A stretch of DNA of 64,000 nucleotides from Polymorphobacter fuscus (GTDB taxonomy: Bacteria > Pseudomonadota > Alphaproteobacteria > Sphingomonadales > Sphingomonadaceae), in the NCBI RefSeq assembly GCF_011927825.1, contig NZ_JAATJI010000001.1, positions 2,462,001-2,526,000 on the forward strand. Direction: 5' to 3'. The position numbers and the translations under genes were made by a program. The notes below the pieces were generated by a model that saw only the letters and a program-made list of their open reading frames with translations, was not told where the DNA came from and searched no databases. Positions 29,567-37,857 of the stretch are shown in pieces; position 1 is the first letter of the stretch, and each line of letters begins with the position of its first letter.

Positions 29567-31225
29567 ATGACCACCACGCTTGCGCTTGCCCTTGCCCAGT
29601 TGAACGCCTCGGTCGGCGGCCTTGCGGCCAACACCGATGCCATCCTTGCGGCGCGAGCGAAGGCCCCGGCGGCTGACCTGGTGGTAACGCCCGAATTGTC
29701 GGTCATCGGATACCCGCCCGAAGACCTGGTGCTCAAGCCGGCGCTGGTGACAGCGGCGATGGCCCATGTCGAACAGCTTGCCGCCGCCACCGCCGATGGC
29801 GGGCCGGCGCTGCTGGTCGGGGCGCCGCTGGTCGAGGACGGCCGGCTGCACAATGCCATGTTCCTGCTCGACGGCGGAAAAATCGCCGGCATCACCCGCA
29901 AGCATGACCTGCCCAATTACGGCACCTTCGATGAAAAGCGGGTGTTTGCGGCCGGGCCCCTGCCGGGGCCGCTGGCGTTTCGCGGGCTGCGCCTCGGCGT
30001 GCCGATCTGCGAGGACATGTGGACCCCCGATGTCACCGAATGCCTTGCCGAAACCGGCGCCGAAATCCTCATCGTCCCCAATGGCTCGCCGTTCGAAACC
30101 GGCAAGGGCGACCGCAGGCTCAGCCTCGCGGTGGCGCGGGTCACCGAAACCGACCTGCCGCTGGTCTATCTGAACCGGGTTGGCGGCCAGGACGAGCTGG
30201 TCTTCGACGGCGCCAGCTTCATCGTCAACGCCGACCGGACCCTGCCGCTGCAGATGCCCGATTGGGAGGAAGCCGTCGTCATCAGCCATTGGACGCGCAG
30301 CACGCTCGGCCACCACTGGACCTGCGCCGCCGGGGCCCTGGCGACGCTCGACGCGGATCCTGCCGACATTTACCACGCCATGCTCGTCGCGCTCCGGGAC
30401 TATGTGAACCGCAACGGCTTTCCCGGCGTCGTGCTGGGGCTGTCGGGTGGCATCGATTCGGCGCTGTCGGCGGCGGTCGCCGTCGATGCGCTGGGGGCGG
30501 ACCGGGTGTGGTGCGTGATGATGCCGTCGCCCTATACCAGCCGCGACAGCCTGGAAGACGCCGCCGAATGCGCGCGGCTGCTCGGCTGCCGGCTCGACAC
30601 CTTGGGCATCGGCCCGGCCATGACGGCGTTCGACGCGATGCTGGCGCCCCTGTTCGCCGGCAGGCCGGCCGATACGGCGGAGGAGAATATCCAGTCGCGG
30701 ATCCGCGGCCTGTCGCTGATGGCGCTGTCGAACAAATTCGGCCCGATGCTGCTGACCACCGGCAACAAGAGCGAGATGAGCGTCGGCTATGCGACGATCT
30801 ATGGCGACATGGCGGGCGGCTATTCGGTGCTGAAGGACGTCTACAAGACGACGGTGTTCAAGCTCTGCGAATGGCGCAACGGTCACCGCCCGCGGCTGGC
30901 GATGGGGCCCGCCGGCCCGGTCATGCCGCGGCGTGTCATCGACAAGCCGCCGTCGGCGGAATTGCGCGACAACCAGACCGACCAGGACAGCCTGCCGCCC
31001 TATGACCTGCTCGATCGCATTCTCATCGGCCTTGTGGAGAATGAACGCGCCGCCGCCGACCTTGTCGCCGAAGGGCTGGATCCGGCGGTGGTGGCGCGGA
31101 TCGAACGGTTGCTGTCGCTTGCCGAATACAAGCGCCGACAGGCGCCGCCGGGGGTGAAGATCGGCTCGCGCAACTTCGGCCGCGACCGGCGCTACCCGAT
31201 CACCAACGCCTTCCGCACCGCCTAG
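29567..31225 (+). CDS. nadE: Glutamine-dependent NAD+ synthetase
   Basis: NadE makes NAD from deamido-NAD, ATP and glutamine. The 552-residue protein has an N-terminal nitrilase-type glutaminase domain with its Glu-Lys-Cys triad visible in VVTPELSVIGYPPEDL, RKHDLPNYGTFDEKRVF and GVPICEDMW. The C-terminal synthetase domain begins near residue 285 with the PPi-binding loop GLSGGIDSALSAAVAVDALG and continues with LLTTGNKSEMSVGYATIYGD. ATG 29567 begins MTTTLALALAQLNASVGG. Its stop overlaps the convergent flippase stop by four bases. Confidence 0.96.
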   Translation: MTTTLALALAQLNASVGGLAANTDAILAARAKAPAADLVVTPELSVIGYPPEDLVLKPALVTAAMAHVEQLAAATADGGPALLVGAPLVEDGRLHNAMFLLDGGKIAGITRKHDLPNYGTFDEKRVFAAGPLPGPLAFRGLRLGVPICEDMWTPDVTECLAETGAEILIVPNGSPFETGKGDRRLSLAVARVTETDLPLVYLNRVGGQDELVFDGASFIVNADRTLPLQMPDWEEAVVISHWTRSTLGHHWTCAAGALATLDADPADIYHAMLVALRDYVNRNGFPGVVLGLSGGIDSALSAAVAVDALGADRVWCVMMPSPYTSRDSLEDAAECARLLGCRLDTLGIGPAMTAFDAMLAPLFAGRPADTAEENIQSRIRGLSLMALSNKFGPMLLTTGNKSEMSVGYATIYGDMAGGYSVLKDVYKTTVFKLCEWRNGHRPRLAMGPAGPVMPRRVIDKPPSAELRDNQTDQDSLPPYDLLDRILIGLVENERAAADLVAEGLDPAVVARIERLLSLAEYKRRQAPPGVKIGSRNFGRDRRYPITNAFRTA

Positions 31226-32463
31226 CCGCGTCGCCGCGCCAGTGCCGCAAAGGCCAGATAGCTTCCGGCCATGGCGGCGGCATGCGCCAGCGCCGCGCCG
31301 GTCGCGCCCAGCGGCGGCACCAGCATCAGCAGCAGCAGGATCTGCACCGCCGCCGCCGCGCCCATCACGGCATAGACCGCGCGGTTGCGGCGCTGGAACT
31401 TCAGCTGCGTCGGCGCCAGCGCGAAGGTCACGCTGACAGCCGTGGCCAGCGCGAGCAGCCGCAGCGGAGTCGCGCCGGCAGCGGCAAAGTCCGGCCGGAA
31501 CAGCCCGAGCAGCACGCCCGGAAAGCCCAGGCAGACGATCAGGAACCCGGCCAGCAGCGGCAGCAGCCACGCCCGGCGCCGGCGGTGGAGCGCGGCAATC
31601 CCCGCCGCGTCGCCGGCCGCCATCAGCACGCCGAGTTCGCGGCCATAGGCGCGGTTGGTGGCGGTGGCGAGCACGGCCGCGAGGCCAGTGGTGGCCATGG
31701 CAGCGGCAAAGGCACCCAGCGCGGCGCCATCGGCGCCGATCCGCTCCAGTGCCAGCAGGCTGGATTGCGCCAGCAGCGCCTGCGCCAGGCGATGGAACAG
31801 GAACGGCCGCGTTTCGCGGCGCCAGCGGGCGGTGTCCGCAACCGGCGCCGCCGCCCGGATGCGCGGGTCGATGGCCGGCCGCAGCGATACCAGCATCAGC
31901 ACCAGCGCCGCCAGCCAGCCGACACCCCAGGCGCCAATGGCGAGCACCGCCGATGGTGCGACGCCCAGCGCCGGCGCCGCCGCGAATAGCGCCAGCGCCA
32001 GCGCCGGTACCGCGACGCGAAAGATCGCCAGCGCGCGGAACGGCCGGCCGGCGGCGGTCAGCAGGTCCACCCCGTAATGCGCCAGCGCCCCCGCCGGCAG
32101 CGCCAGGCCGGTGACCAGCACGGCCCGCGCCATGTCGTCATCGCCGGCGATCGCGGCCAGCACCACCAGTGCCGCCGCGATCGTCGCTGCCACCGCCGTT
32201 CGCCGGACACCGAAGCGCAGGAAGCCATGCGCGCCGCCCCAATCCCGGGCGCGCATCAGGATCGGCCAATGGCGGAGTGTATATTTCTCCGCGCCCAGCG
32301 GCGCCGCCACGGCAAGCAGAACGAACACGGCAGACGCAACGACATAGGCTTCGAAGCCGGCAATCGACAGGCGCCGCGCTGCCATCACGGTCATGACATA
32401 GCCAAGTGTCTGGCCCAGCGCGGCAAGCGGAACGAGGCGGCTTGCAGAGTCCCACCGCAGCAT
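31222..32463 (-). CDS. Polysaccharide/lipid flippase-like integral membrane protein
   Basis: The 413-residue protein is strongly hydrophobic, with about twelve predicted TM helices and few charged loops. The pattern (SRLVPLAALGQTLGYVMTVM at the start, LKFQRRNRAVYAVMGAAAAV near the end) resembles the MATE/Wzx oligosaccharide-flippase superfamily, so export of a lipid-linked sugar is possible. No glycosyltransferase genes lie beside it. The gene stands alone between nadE (convergent) and an outer-membrane protein gene (divergent). The assignment rests on hydropathy and general pattern only. Confidence 0.65.
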   Translation of the reverse strand: MLRWDSASRLVPLAALGQTLGYVMTVMAARRLSIAGFEAYVVASAVFVLLAVAAPLGAEKYTLRHWPILMRARDWGGAHGFLRFGVRRTAVAATIAAALVVLAAIAGDDDMARAVLVTGLALPAGALAHYGVDLLTAAGRPFRALAIFRVAVPALALALFAAAPALGVAPSAVLAIGAWGVGWLAALVLMLVSLRPAIDPRIRAAAPVADTARWRRETRPFLFHRLAQALLAQSSLLALERIGADGAALGAFAAAMATTGLAAVLATATNRAYGRELGVLMAAGDAAGIAALHRRRRAWLLPLLAGFLIVCLGFPGVLLGLFRPDFAAAGATPLRLLALATAVSVTFALAPTQLKFQRRNRAVYAVMGAAAAVQILLLLMLVPPLGATGAALAHAAAMAGSYLAFAALARRRG

Positions 32464-32662
32464 TTTCCAATTCTCCGGAATCGACGGTCACAGTCCCATA
32501 TGTGCCGCTATTTGAACGTCATTTGGCGAAATCTGCGCCCGAATGACCGGTTATCTGCCGTCATGGCGGCGTTGACGCAACCATGGCGAGACGACTAGGG
32601 GAGCCGATCGTTACGGGCAGAACCGGGGAAGCCCGTGCCGTATCTTCGGGGGGAACAATCGC

Positions 32663-33661
32663 ATGCGCCGCAATCGCCGAGACGTCTGCAAGGCCGGCGT
32701 GGCCGCCGCCGGAACGTGCCGGACCCGCGCACTGGCATGGTCGGCGATGGCATTGATGGCGTCCGCCCAGACGGCATCGGCACGCGCGGCCGACCAAGCG
32801 CCTGCCGCTGCGTCGATGCTGGTGACGGCGGCCGGCGTGGCCAATGAACAGGCCGGTGCCGTTTCCGATGCCGGCAAACCGCCATTCGATGCTTCGCTTT
32901 ATGTGAAGGACGACGGCACCGATCATTATTATGCCGGCGTTCCCGATGTGGCGATGCAATTGTCGAACCCGGTCGCGGCGTTGATCAGCGTGCCGCTGCA
33001 GTTCAATTTCGATGGCGAAGTCGGCCCGGCCAACGACGGGTCCCGGATCAGCCTCAACGTCCAGCCGGTCATCCCGATCAGCCTGAACAACGACTGGAAC
33101 TTGATCTCGCGCACCATTGTGCCGGTGGTCTGGCAAAAGGATGTCTTTCCCGGCGCAGGCAGCCAGTTCGGGATCAGCGACACGGTCCAGAGTTTCTTCC
33201 TCAGCCCGGCGCGGCCGAGCGGCATCGTCTGGGGCGTCGGCCCCGTCGTGCTGTTGCCGACCGGCACCGATGACCTGCTCTCGACGCGCAAATGGGGCGC
33301 CGGGCCATCGGCCTTGCTGCTGAAGCAGAGCGGGCCATGGACGGTGGCGGTGCTGGCCAACCAGATCTGGTCCTTTGCCGGCAACAGCAGCCGATCGAAC
33401 GTCAGCCAGATGCTGGTCAACCCCTTTGTCACCTACACCACGCCGACGGCCTTCACCGTCGCCGTCGCAGCGGACGTGATCCGTGATTGGGAAGGCAAGC
33501 GCTGGACAATGCCGGTCATCGTCAACGGGTCGCAGATGACTCGTGTCGGCGGTCAGCTCGTCCAGATCGGCGGCGGCCTTCGCTATTATGTCGTCAGCAA
33601 TCCGGTGTCGCCGCGCGGCTTTGCGGCCCGGTTCACCGTGACCCTGTTGTTCCCGCGCTAA
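32663..33661 (+). CDS. Outer-membrane protein, possibly a transporter (phenol-degradation MetA-pathway/neuromedin-U-like)
   Basis: The 332-residue product has a signal region ending near SAQTASARAA and then alternating beta-strand sequence: VAMQLSNPVAALISVPLQFN, SRISLNVQPVIPISLNNDWN, LISRTIVPVVWQKD, GPVVLLPTGTDD, GPSALLLKQSGPWTVAVLAN, ending FTVTLLFPR. This resembles the bacterial barrel family often labelled transporter or neuromedin U. The N-terminus MRRNRRDVCKAGVAAAG resembles the Tat signal of the protein encoded at 33966. A GGGGGGAA ribosome site precedes ATG 32663. Function unknown. Confidence 0.7.
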   Translation: MRRNRRDVCKAGVAAAGTCRTRALAWSAMALMASAQTASARAADQAPAAASMLVTAAGVANEQAGAVSDAGKPPFDASLYVKDDGTDHYYAGVPDVAMQLSNPVAALISVPLQFNFDGEVGPANDGSRISLNVQPVIPISLNNDWNLISRTIVPVVWQKDVFPGAGSQFGISDTVQSFFLSPARPSGIVWGVGPVVLLPTGTDDLLSTRKWGAGPSALLLKQSGPWTVAVLANQIWSFAGNSSRSNVSQMLVNPFVTYTTPTAFTVAVAADVIRDWEGKRWTMPVIVNGSQMTRVGGQLVQIGGGLRYYVVSNPVSPRGFAARFTVTLLFPR

Positions 33662-33965
33662 CCGTTTTTGCGCATCCCGCATCTGGCGTCGATGGCACCA
33701 AGGTGCCCCCGCAAAACAATTCGGCAACCAGCGGCAACGCTAATTCGGTAATAATCGAACGGCTCCCTGAAACGATTGCCAAATCAAAGACAAGCGCGTT
33801 GCTCGATAACGCCGGAAGGACTGGTCGCTTGGCCGAAGTCGGCGCTTTCTTGCGACGAACCGCTCGACATTTCATGGCGATTTCATTGACACGGCAAAGC
33901 TGTCGGCGATAGGGCGACAGCGAAAGACCGCGGCGTTCGTGCCGGGTTTTTTGGGGGGATGCGCC
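33662..33965 (+). promoter_or_regulatory. 304-bp intergenic region with a candidate promoter
   Basis: No gene is apparent. TTGACA at 33886-33891 with a GATAGG/ATAGGG element after about 17 bases (33908-33914) is a plausible promoter for the CoA-transferase-like operon. The stretch is less GC-rich than its surroundings around 33710-33800 and ends in a run TTTTTTGGGGGG that supplies the ribosome site. No clear terminator for the upstream gene was seen. Confidence 0.4.
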
Positions 33966-35546
33966 ATGAACTTCAATCGTCGCGATGTGATCAAGGCGGG
34001 CGGAGTCGCCGCTGCGGCGACCATGGTGTCGGGCGTGGCTGGCGCTGCCGGCGCGGCGGCCCGGTCTTTCGACATCAACGCCAGCTTTGCCAATTTCCTG
34101 AAGGACTTCGGCGCCACGCCGGCCGATGCGGGTGGCAAGGTCACCTTCACCGGCCAGGACCCGATCATCCGCAGCCATTTCCGGGTCGGCGCCGCCATGG
34201 CGCTGCCGGCCATGGGCTCTGCAGTCGGCGCCGCGGCGATCTGGCGGGAACGCACCGGCCAGGCCCAGGATCTGACGGTGGACCTTCGCGAGTCGGTCTA
34301 CAACGTCAACCCGTTAATCGCCGCGATCCTGCTGATGGCGCAGCGCGAGGGGACCATCCCGGCCGCCGATGCGATCCCGCGCGACTTCATCAAGCCGACC
34401 AACAACGGCCTGCTGCTTCAGGCGCCGGTCGGCTTCGGCAACCCCATGACCTTCGTGCCGTTCGAGACGAAGGACGGGCGCTTCTTCAACATCACCGGTG
34501 CCTATCCGCATCTGAACGAGCGGGCGCTGCGCACCATCAAATCGCCTCCCGGGCGCGACAATATCGTCAAGGCGATCAAGGGCATCAATGGCTTCGAGCT
34601 GGAGGAAGCGCTTGCCGCCAATGGCGGGGTCGGCGTCGTCCACCGGACGACGGAAGAATGGCTCGCCCACCCCGAAGGCAAGGCGCTCGCCGCCGTTCCG
34701 CTCGTGGAGATCATCAAGATCGCCGATGGCCCGCCGGTGCCCTGGACCGCCGATCCGACGCAGCCGCTGTCCGGCTTGAAGGTCATCAGCAACACCCATG
34801 TCATCGCCGGCACCTGCTCGGCCCGCACCCTCGCCGAATATGGCGCCGAGGTGCTTCATATCGCTCGCGACCAGGCGTTCGAACACGAAGCGCTGGTTAT
34901 CGATGTCAATGTCGGCATGCGCTCGACCTTTGTCGACCTGCGCGACCCGGCACAGAACAAGCGGCTGAAGGGCCTTGTCCCGCAGGCCGATGTCTTTGTC
35001 GAGAATTTTCGTGTCGGCACGCTCGACCGCCTCGGCTTCGGGCCCGAGGAACTGGCGAGCGGCCACAAGGGCATGATCTACCTGTCGTGCAATGCCAACA
35101 GCTGGGACGGTCCCTGGGCAAAGCGCGGCGGCTTCGACATGGAGGGCCTGTCGTGCTCGGGTTTCACCATCGGTGAAGGCGGTGGCACCGGCGTGCCGCG
35201 CTTCCCGCCGACGCTGGTGATGAACGACTATATCGCCGGCTATCTCGGCGCCTGCGGCACGATCGCGGCGCTGCGGCGGCGGGCGAAGGAAGGCGGCAGC
35301 TATCATGTCCGCGTCAGCCTGACCCGCGCCGCCATGTGGTATGCCAGCCTCGGCCGCTTCCCGGACGTCAATTTCGATCTTTCGGGGCCCGACAATCGCC
35401 TGATCGCGCCCGAACTGCTGGTCGCGGCCACGCCCTATGGCGAGTTGCGCCGGCTGGGGCCCCAGGTCAAATTGTCGAAGACGCCGGGCAAGTGGCGGAC
35501 GCCGCTGGTCGCGGTGCGCGGCGCCGATACGGTCAATTGGGCGTGA
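33966..35546 (+). CDS. Tat-exported family III CoA-transferase-like protein (two CaiB/BaiF halves)
   Basis: The 526-residue protein begins with a twin-arginine signal, NFNRRDVIKAGGVAAAATMV, ending near GAAGAAA (about residue 35). The rest is two CaiB/BaiF-type segments. The first (about 60-250) includes GSAVGAAAIWRERTGQAQDL. The second starts near 265 with LSGLKVISNTHVIAGTCSAR and TLAEYGAEVLHIAR, then DVFVENFRVGTLDRLGFG, and FPPTLVMNDYIAGYLGA, where Asp421 is the likely catalytic residue. Family III enzymes move CoA between acids and are normally cytoplasmic, so export is odd. ATG 33966 overlaps into a coupled porin gene downstream (TGATG). Confidence 0.78.
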   Translation: MNFNRRDVIKAGGVAAAATMVSGVAGAAGAAARSFDINASFANFLKDFGATPADAGGKVTFTGQDPIIRSHFRVGAAMALPAMGSAVGAAAIWRERTGQAQDLTVDLRESVYNVNPLIAAILLMAQREGTIPAADAIPRDFIKPTNNGLLLQAPVGFGNPMTFVPFETKDGRFFNITGAYPHLNERALRTIKSPPGRDNIVKAIKGINGFELEEALAANGGVGVVHRTTEEWLAHPEGKALAAVPLVEIIKIADGPPVPWTADPTQPLSGLKVISNTHVIAGTCSARTLAEYGAEVLHIARDQAFEHEALVIDVNVGMRSTFVDLRDPAQNKRLKGLVPQADVFVENFRVGTLDRLGFGPEELASGHKGMIYLSCNANSWDGPWAKRGGFDMEGLSCSGFTIGEGGGTGVPRFPPTLVMNDYIAGYLGACGTIAALRRRAKEGGSYHVRVSLTRAAMWYASLGRFPDVNFDLSGPDNRLIAPELLVAATPYGELRRLGPQVKLSKTPGKWRTPLVAVRGADTVNWA

Positions 35547-36886
35547 TGCTGCGTGCCGCGCTGCTTGTCGGCCTGATCGCCCCCCTGGTCGCCCTGCCGG
35601 CGCTGGCGCAGACGCCGCCGCCGGCCGATGATCTGATCGTCAGCCCCTATCCCGAACTGCTCAAGGGCACGCTCGGAGTGGAAGGCGACCTGGAGGAGGA
35701 TGCGACGCCGCGCACCTCGGTGCTCAACGACACGCCGGCGCTGTCCCCCTGGTTCGCCTGGAAGGCGCGCATCCAGGAAGCCACCGGCATCAGCTTCGGC
35801 GGCTCCTATGGCGTGTTGTGGCAAGGCTTTTCGAACAGCCGGTTCGGGGAAGAAAACGCCGTCGGCCACAAGTTCACCTTCAATGCGTCGAAGGCCCTGA
35901 TCAACGCCGGCAAGCCCAACGCCCTGACCTTCGATATCGCCATCGAGGATCGCCGCCCGCTCGGCACCGATTTCGCGCCATTGCAGGCCGGCATCCTTGC
36001 CGGCGCCGGGTTGCCGACGGCGGCGACCTGGGGCGATTTCAACCTCGGCATCACCCAGGCCTATATCCGCCAGACGGTCGCCGGCGGACGCTTCCAATAT
36101 ACGGTCGGCAAGATCTTCGCGCCCAATTTCGTCGATGCCTATCCGTTCTTCGACGACAACCGCCAGTTCCTCAACCTTGCCTTTTCGACCAGCCCGACGA
36201 TCGCGGTGCCGCTGCGCGGCTTCGGCTTCGTCGGCGCCGCCTATCCGGGCGCCGGCAGCCTGTACGTCAAGGCCGGGATGTTCACCGCCAACAGCGACGA
36301 TACCGGCTCCACGATCGGCGATTTCTTTTCGAAGAACGAGCATTTCTACTTCGTCGAGCTCGGCCAGACCCAGTTCGCGCGCCGGCCGATCCCCATCCAT
36401 GCTCGCGGGCCGATGGACGCCAACAACATCCATGTCACCGCCTGGTATCGCGATCCGCTGGCGCTGCGCCCCGGGCTCAGCCCGCTGCTGCGCCCGCGCG
36501 ACAAGGCCTATGGCGTCGCCTTCAGCGCCAACCGCATGATCGGCACCAATTACATGTGGTTCCTGCGCGGCGGCGTCGGCACCGGCGGCTTTGCCAAGGT
36601 CAATGTCTCGGGCGGCTTCGGCTATCGTCCGTCGGCGCGCACTGCCGATCTGTTCGGCCTCGCGGCCGGCTGGAGCAACCCCGACATTCCCGACATCACC
36701 GTGCCGCTGCCGGTGCCGCTGCCGACCAGCCTGCCGTCGCAGACGGTCGGCGAAGTCTTCTACCGGCTGGCGCTGACCCCCAATTTCGCCGTGACGCCGG
36801 ATTTCCAGTTCATCCTCAACCCGTCGCTCGATCCGCGCCGCGACACCTTGTCGGTGTTCAGCCTGCGCGCCCGGCTGTCCTTCTGA
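35546..36886 (+). CDS. Carbohydrate-selective porin, OprB-like
   Basis: The 446-residue protein has a signal peptide (LLVGLIAPLVALPALAQ) and a 16-strand-type barrel: ISFGGSYGVLWQGFSNSRFG, FTFNASKALINAGKPNALTF, GITQAYIRQTVAGGRFQYTV, GKIFAPNFVDAYPFF, and a final strand FSLRARLSF ending in Phe. This matches the OprB family, which lets sugars pass the outer membrane. ATG 35546 shares one base with the stop of the CoA-transferase-like gene, so the two are coupled. The longer frame from 35336 lies inside that gene. Confidence 0.82.
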   Translation: MLRAALLVGLIAPLVALPALAQTPPPADDLIVSPYPELLKGTLGVEGDLEEDATPRTSVLNDTPALSPWFAWKARIQEATGISFGGSYGVLWQGFSNSRFGEENAVGHKFTFNASKALINAGKPNALTFDIAIEDRRPLGTDFAPLQAGILAGAGLPTAATWGDFNLGITQAYIRQTVAGGRFQYTVGKIFAPNFVDAYPFFDDNRQFLNLAFSTSPTIAVPLRGFGFVGAAYPGAGSLYVKAGMFTANSDDTGSTIGDFFSKNEHFYFVELGQTQFARRPIPIHARGPMDANNIHVTAWYRDPLALRPGLSPLLRPRDKAYGVAFSANRMIGTNYMWFLRGGVGTGGFAKVNVSGGFGYRPSARTADLFGLAAGWSNPDIPDITVPLPVPLPTSLPSQTVGEVFYRLALTPNFAVTPDFQFILNPSLDPRRDTLSVFSLRARLSF

Positions 36887-37824
36887 TCGCAGTTCCGCTT
36901 GCCATCCTGCTGGGGCTGTTCGGCCTGCCGAAGCCGCCCGCGCCGCCGCTGCCGGCCTTGCCGCCGCTGGTCCTCGACATGGCGGCGCCGCTCGTCACGA
37001 TGACCATCGACGGCCAGCCGCTGACGCTGCGTATCGACCCCGCCACCGCCGAGCATATCGAACTCAACGGCAGCGCGGCGCAAAGGCTCGACCTTGCCAA
37101 TCCGGCGCGGCGCGTGGCGGGGCGGCCGGTCTCGCGCGGCCGCTCGCGCACCGACGTCGGCAAGGTGGCGGTGCGCGAAGTCACCGCCGAGGAAATCCTC
37201 GTCTACGAAGGCCGCGAACTGCTCCGCACCCTGGCCTGGTCGGACCGTGACCCGGTGGCGGGGGCGGATGGCCTGATCAACCCCCTGCTGCTGCCGCATG
37301 ACGACGTCCGGCTGGTGCACCGCACCGCCGCGCCGGGCGATGTCACCACCCCGATGCCGCTGCGCTGGGACCAGAACCGCGGGCTGCTCGCCGCGCTGCC
37401 GACATCGCATGGCGATATCGATGTCGTGTTCGCACCGGCGGCGCCGGAAACGCTCGCCACCGCCGCCGCCGCCAGCTTGCTCGCGCAGGATTTCGGCGGG
37501 CAGCTGCGCGGGCCGGCGCGCCAGCGGCTGGTTTCGCACGGCGTCAGCCGGCCGGTGCGCGATGTCGTCTTTGCCCGGCCGGTCGATGTCGCCGGCGTCC
37601 GCTTCGGCAAGGTCGCGGCGCGGGTGTTCGACTGGAGCGGCAAGACCAGCATTCCCGATGCCGATCTCCTCGCCGGCGAAGTCGTCGTCGCCGGCCGCAC
37701 CGATGCCCAGCGGCAATGGGCCAAGCTGGCGATCGGCAGTGACCATCTCGGCGCCTGTGCCGAACTGCGCTGGACGCGGACACCGCTGATGATGGATGTC
37801 GTTTGCCCCCGCCCGGCGCCCTAG
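36883..37824 (+). CDS. Membrane-anchored protein with degenerate retropepsin-like fold
   Basis: This frame is open well upstream but has no ATG, GTG or TTG near the porin stop. A CTG at 36883 overlaps the porin TGA (CTGA) and would give a 313-residue protein starting with a hydrophobic anchor (IAVPLAILLGLFGLP) and a Pro-rich spacer. The alternative ATG at 36979 gives 281 residues and loses the anchor. The segment VTMTIDGQPLTLRIDPATA resembles retropepsin-like aspartyl-protease repeats, but the DTG/DSG catalytic triplet is absent (RIDPA). I do not recognise a precise family. Probably cotranscribed with the porin and CoA-transferase-like genes. Confidence 0.6.
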   Translation: MIAVPLAILLGLFGLPKPPAPPLPALPPLVLDMAAPLVTMTIDGQPLTLRIDPATAEHIELNGSAAQRLDLANPARRVAGRPVSRGRSRTDVGKVAVREVTAEEILVYEGRELLRTLAWSDRDPVAGADGLINPLLLPHDDVRLVHRTAAPGDVTTPMPLRWDQNRGLLAALPTSHGDIDVVFAPAAPETLATAAAASLLAQDFGGQLRGPARQRLVSHGVSRPVRDVVFARPVDVAGVRFGKVAARVFDWSGKTSIPDADLLAGEVVVAGRTDAQRQWAKLAIGSDHLGACAELRWTRTPLMMDVVCPRPAP

Positions 37825-37857
37825 TCGCCGCCTCCCTGAACGCCTAAGGGCAGGGCG

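Noticed and set aside
28880..31570. Long minus-strand extension of the dprA frame
   Set aside because: Overlaps plsY and nadE, which carry clear family motifs. dprA starts at GTG 28879 overlapping the plsY stop.
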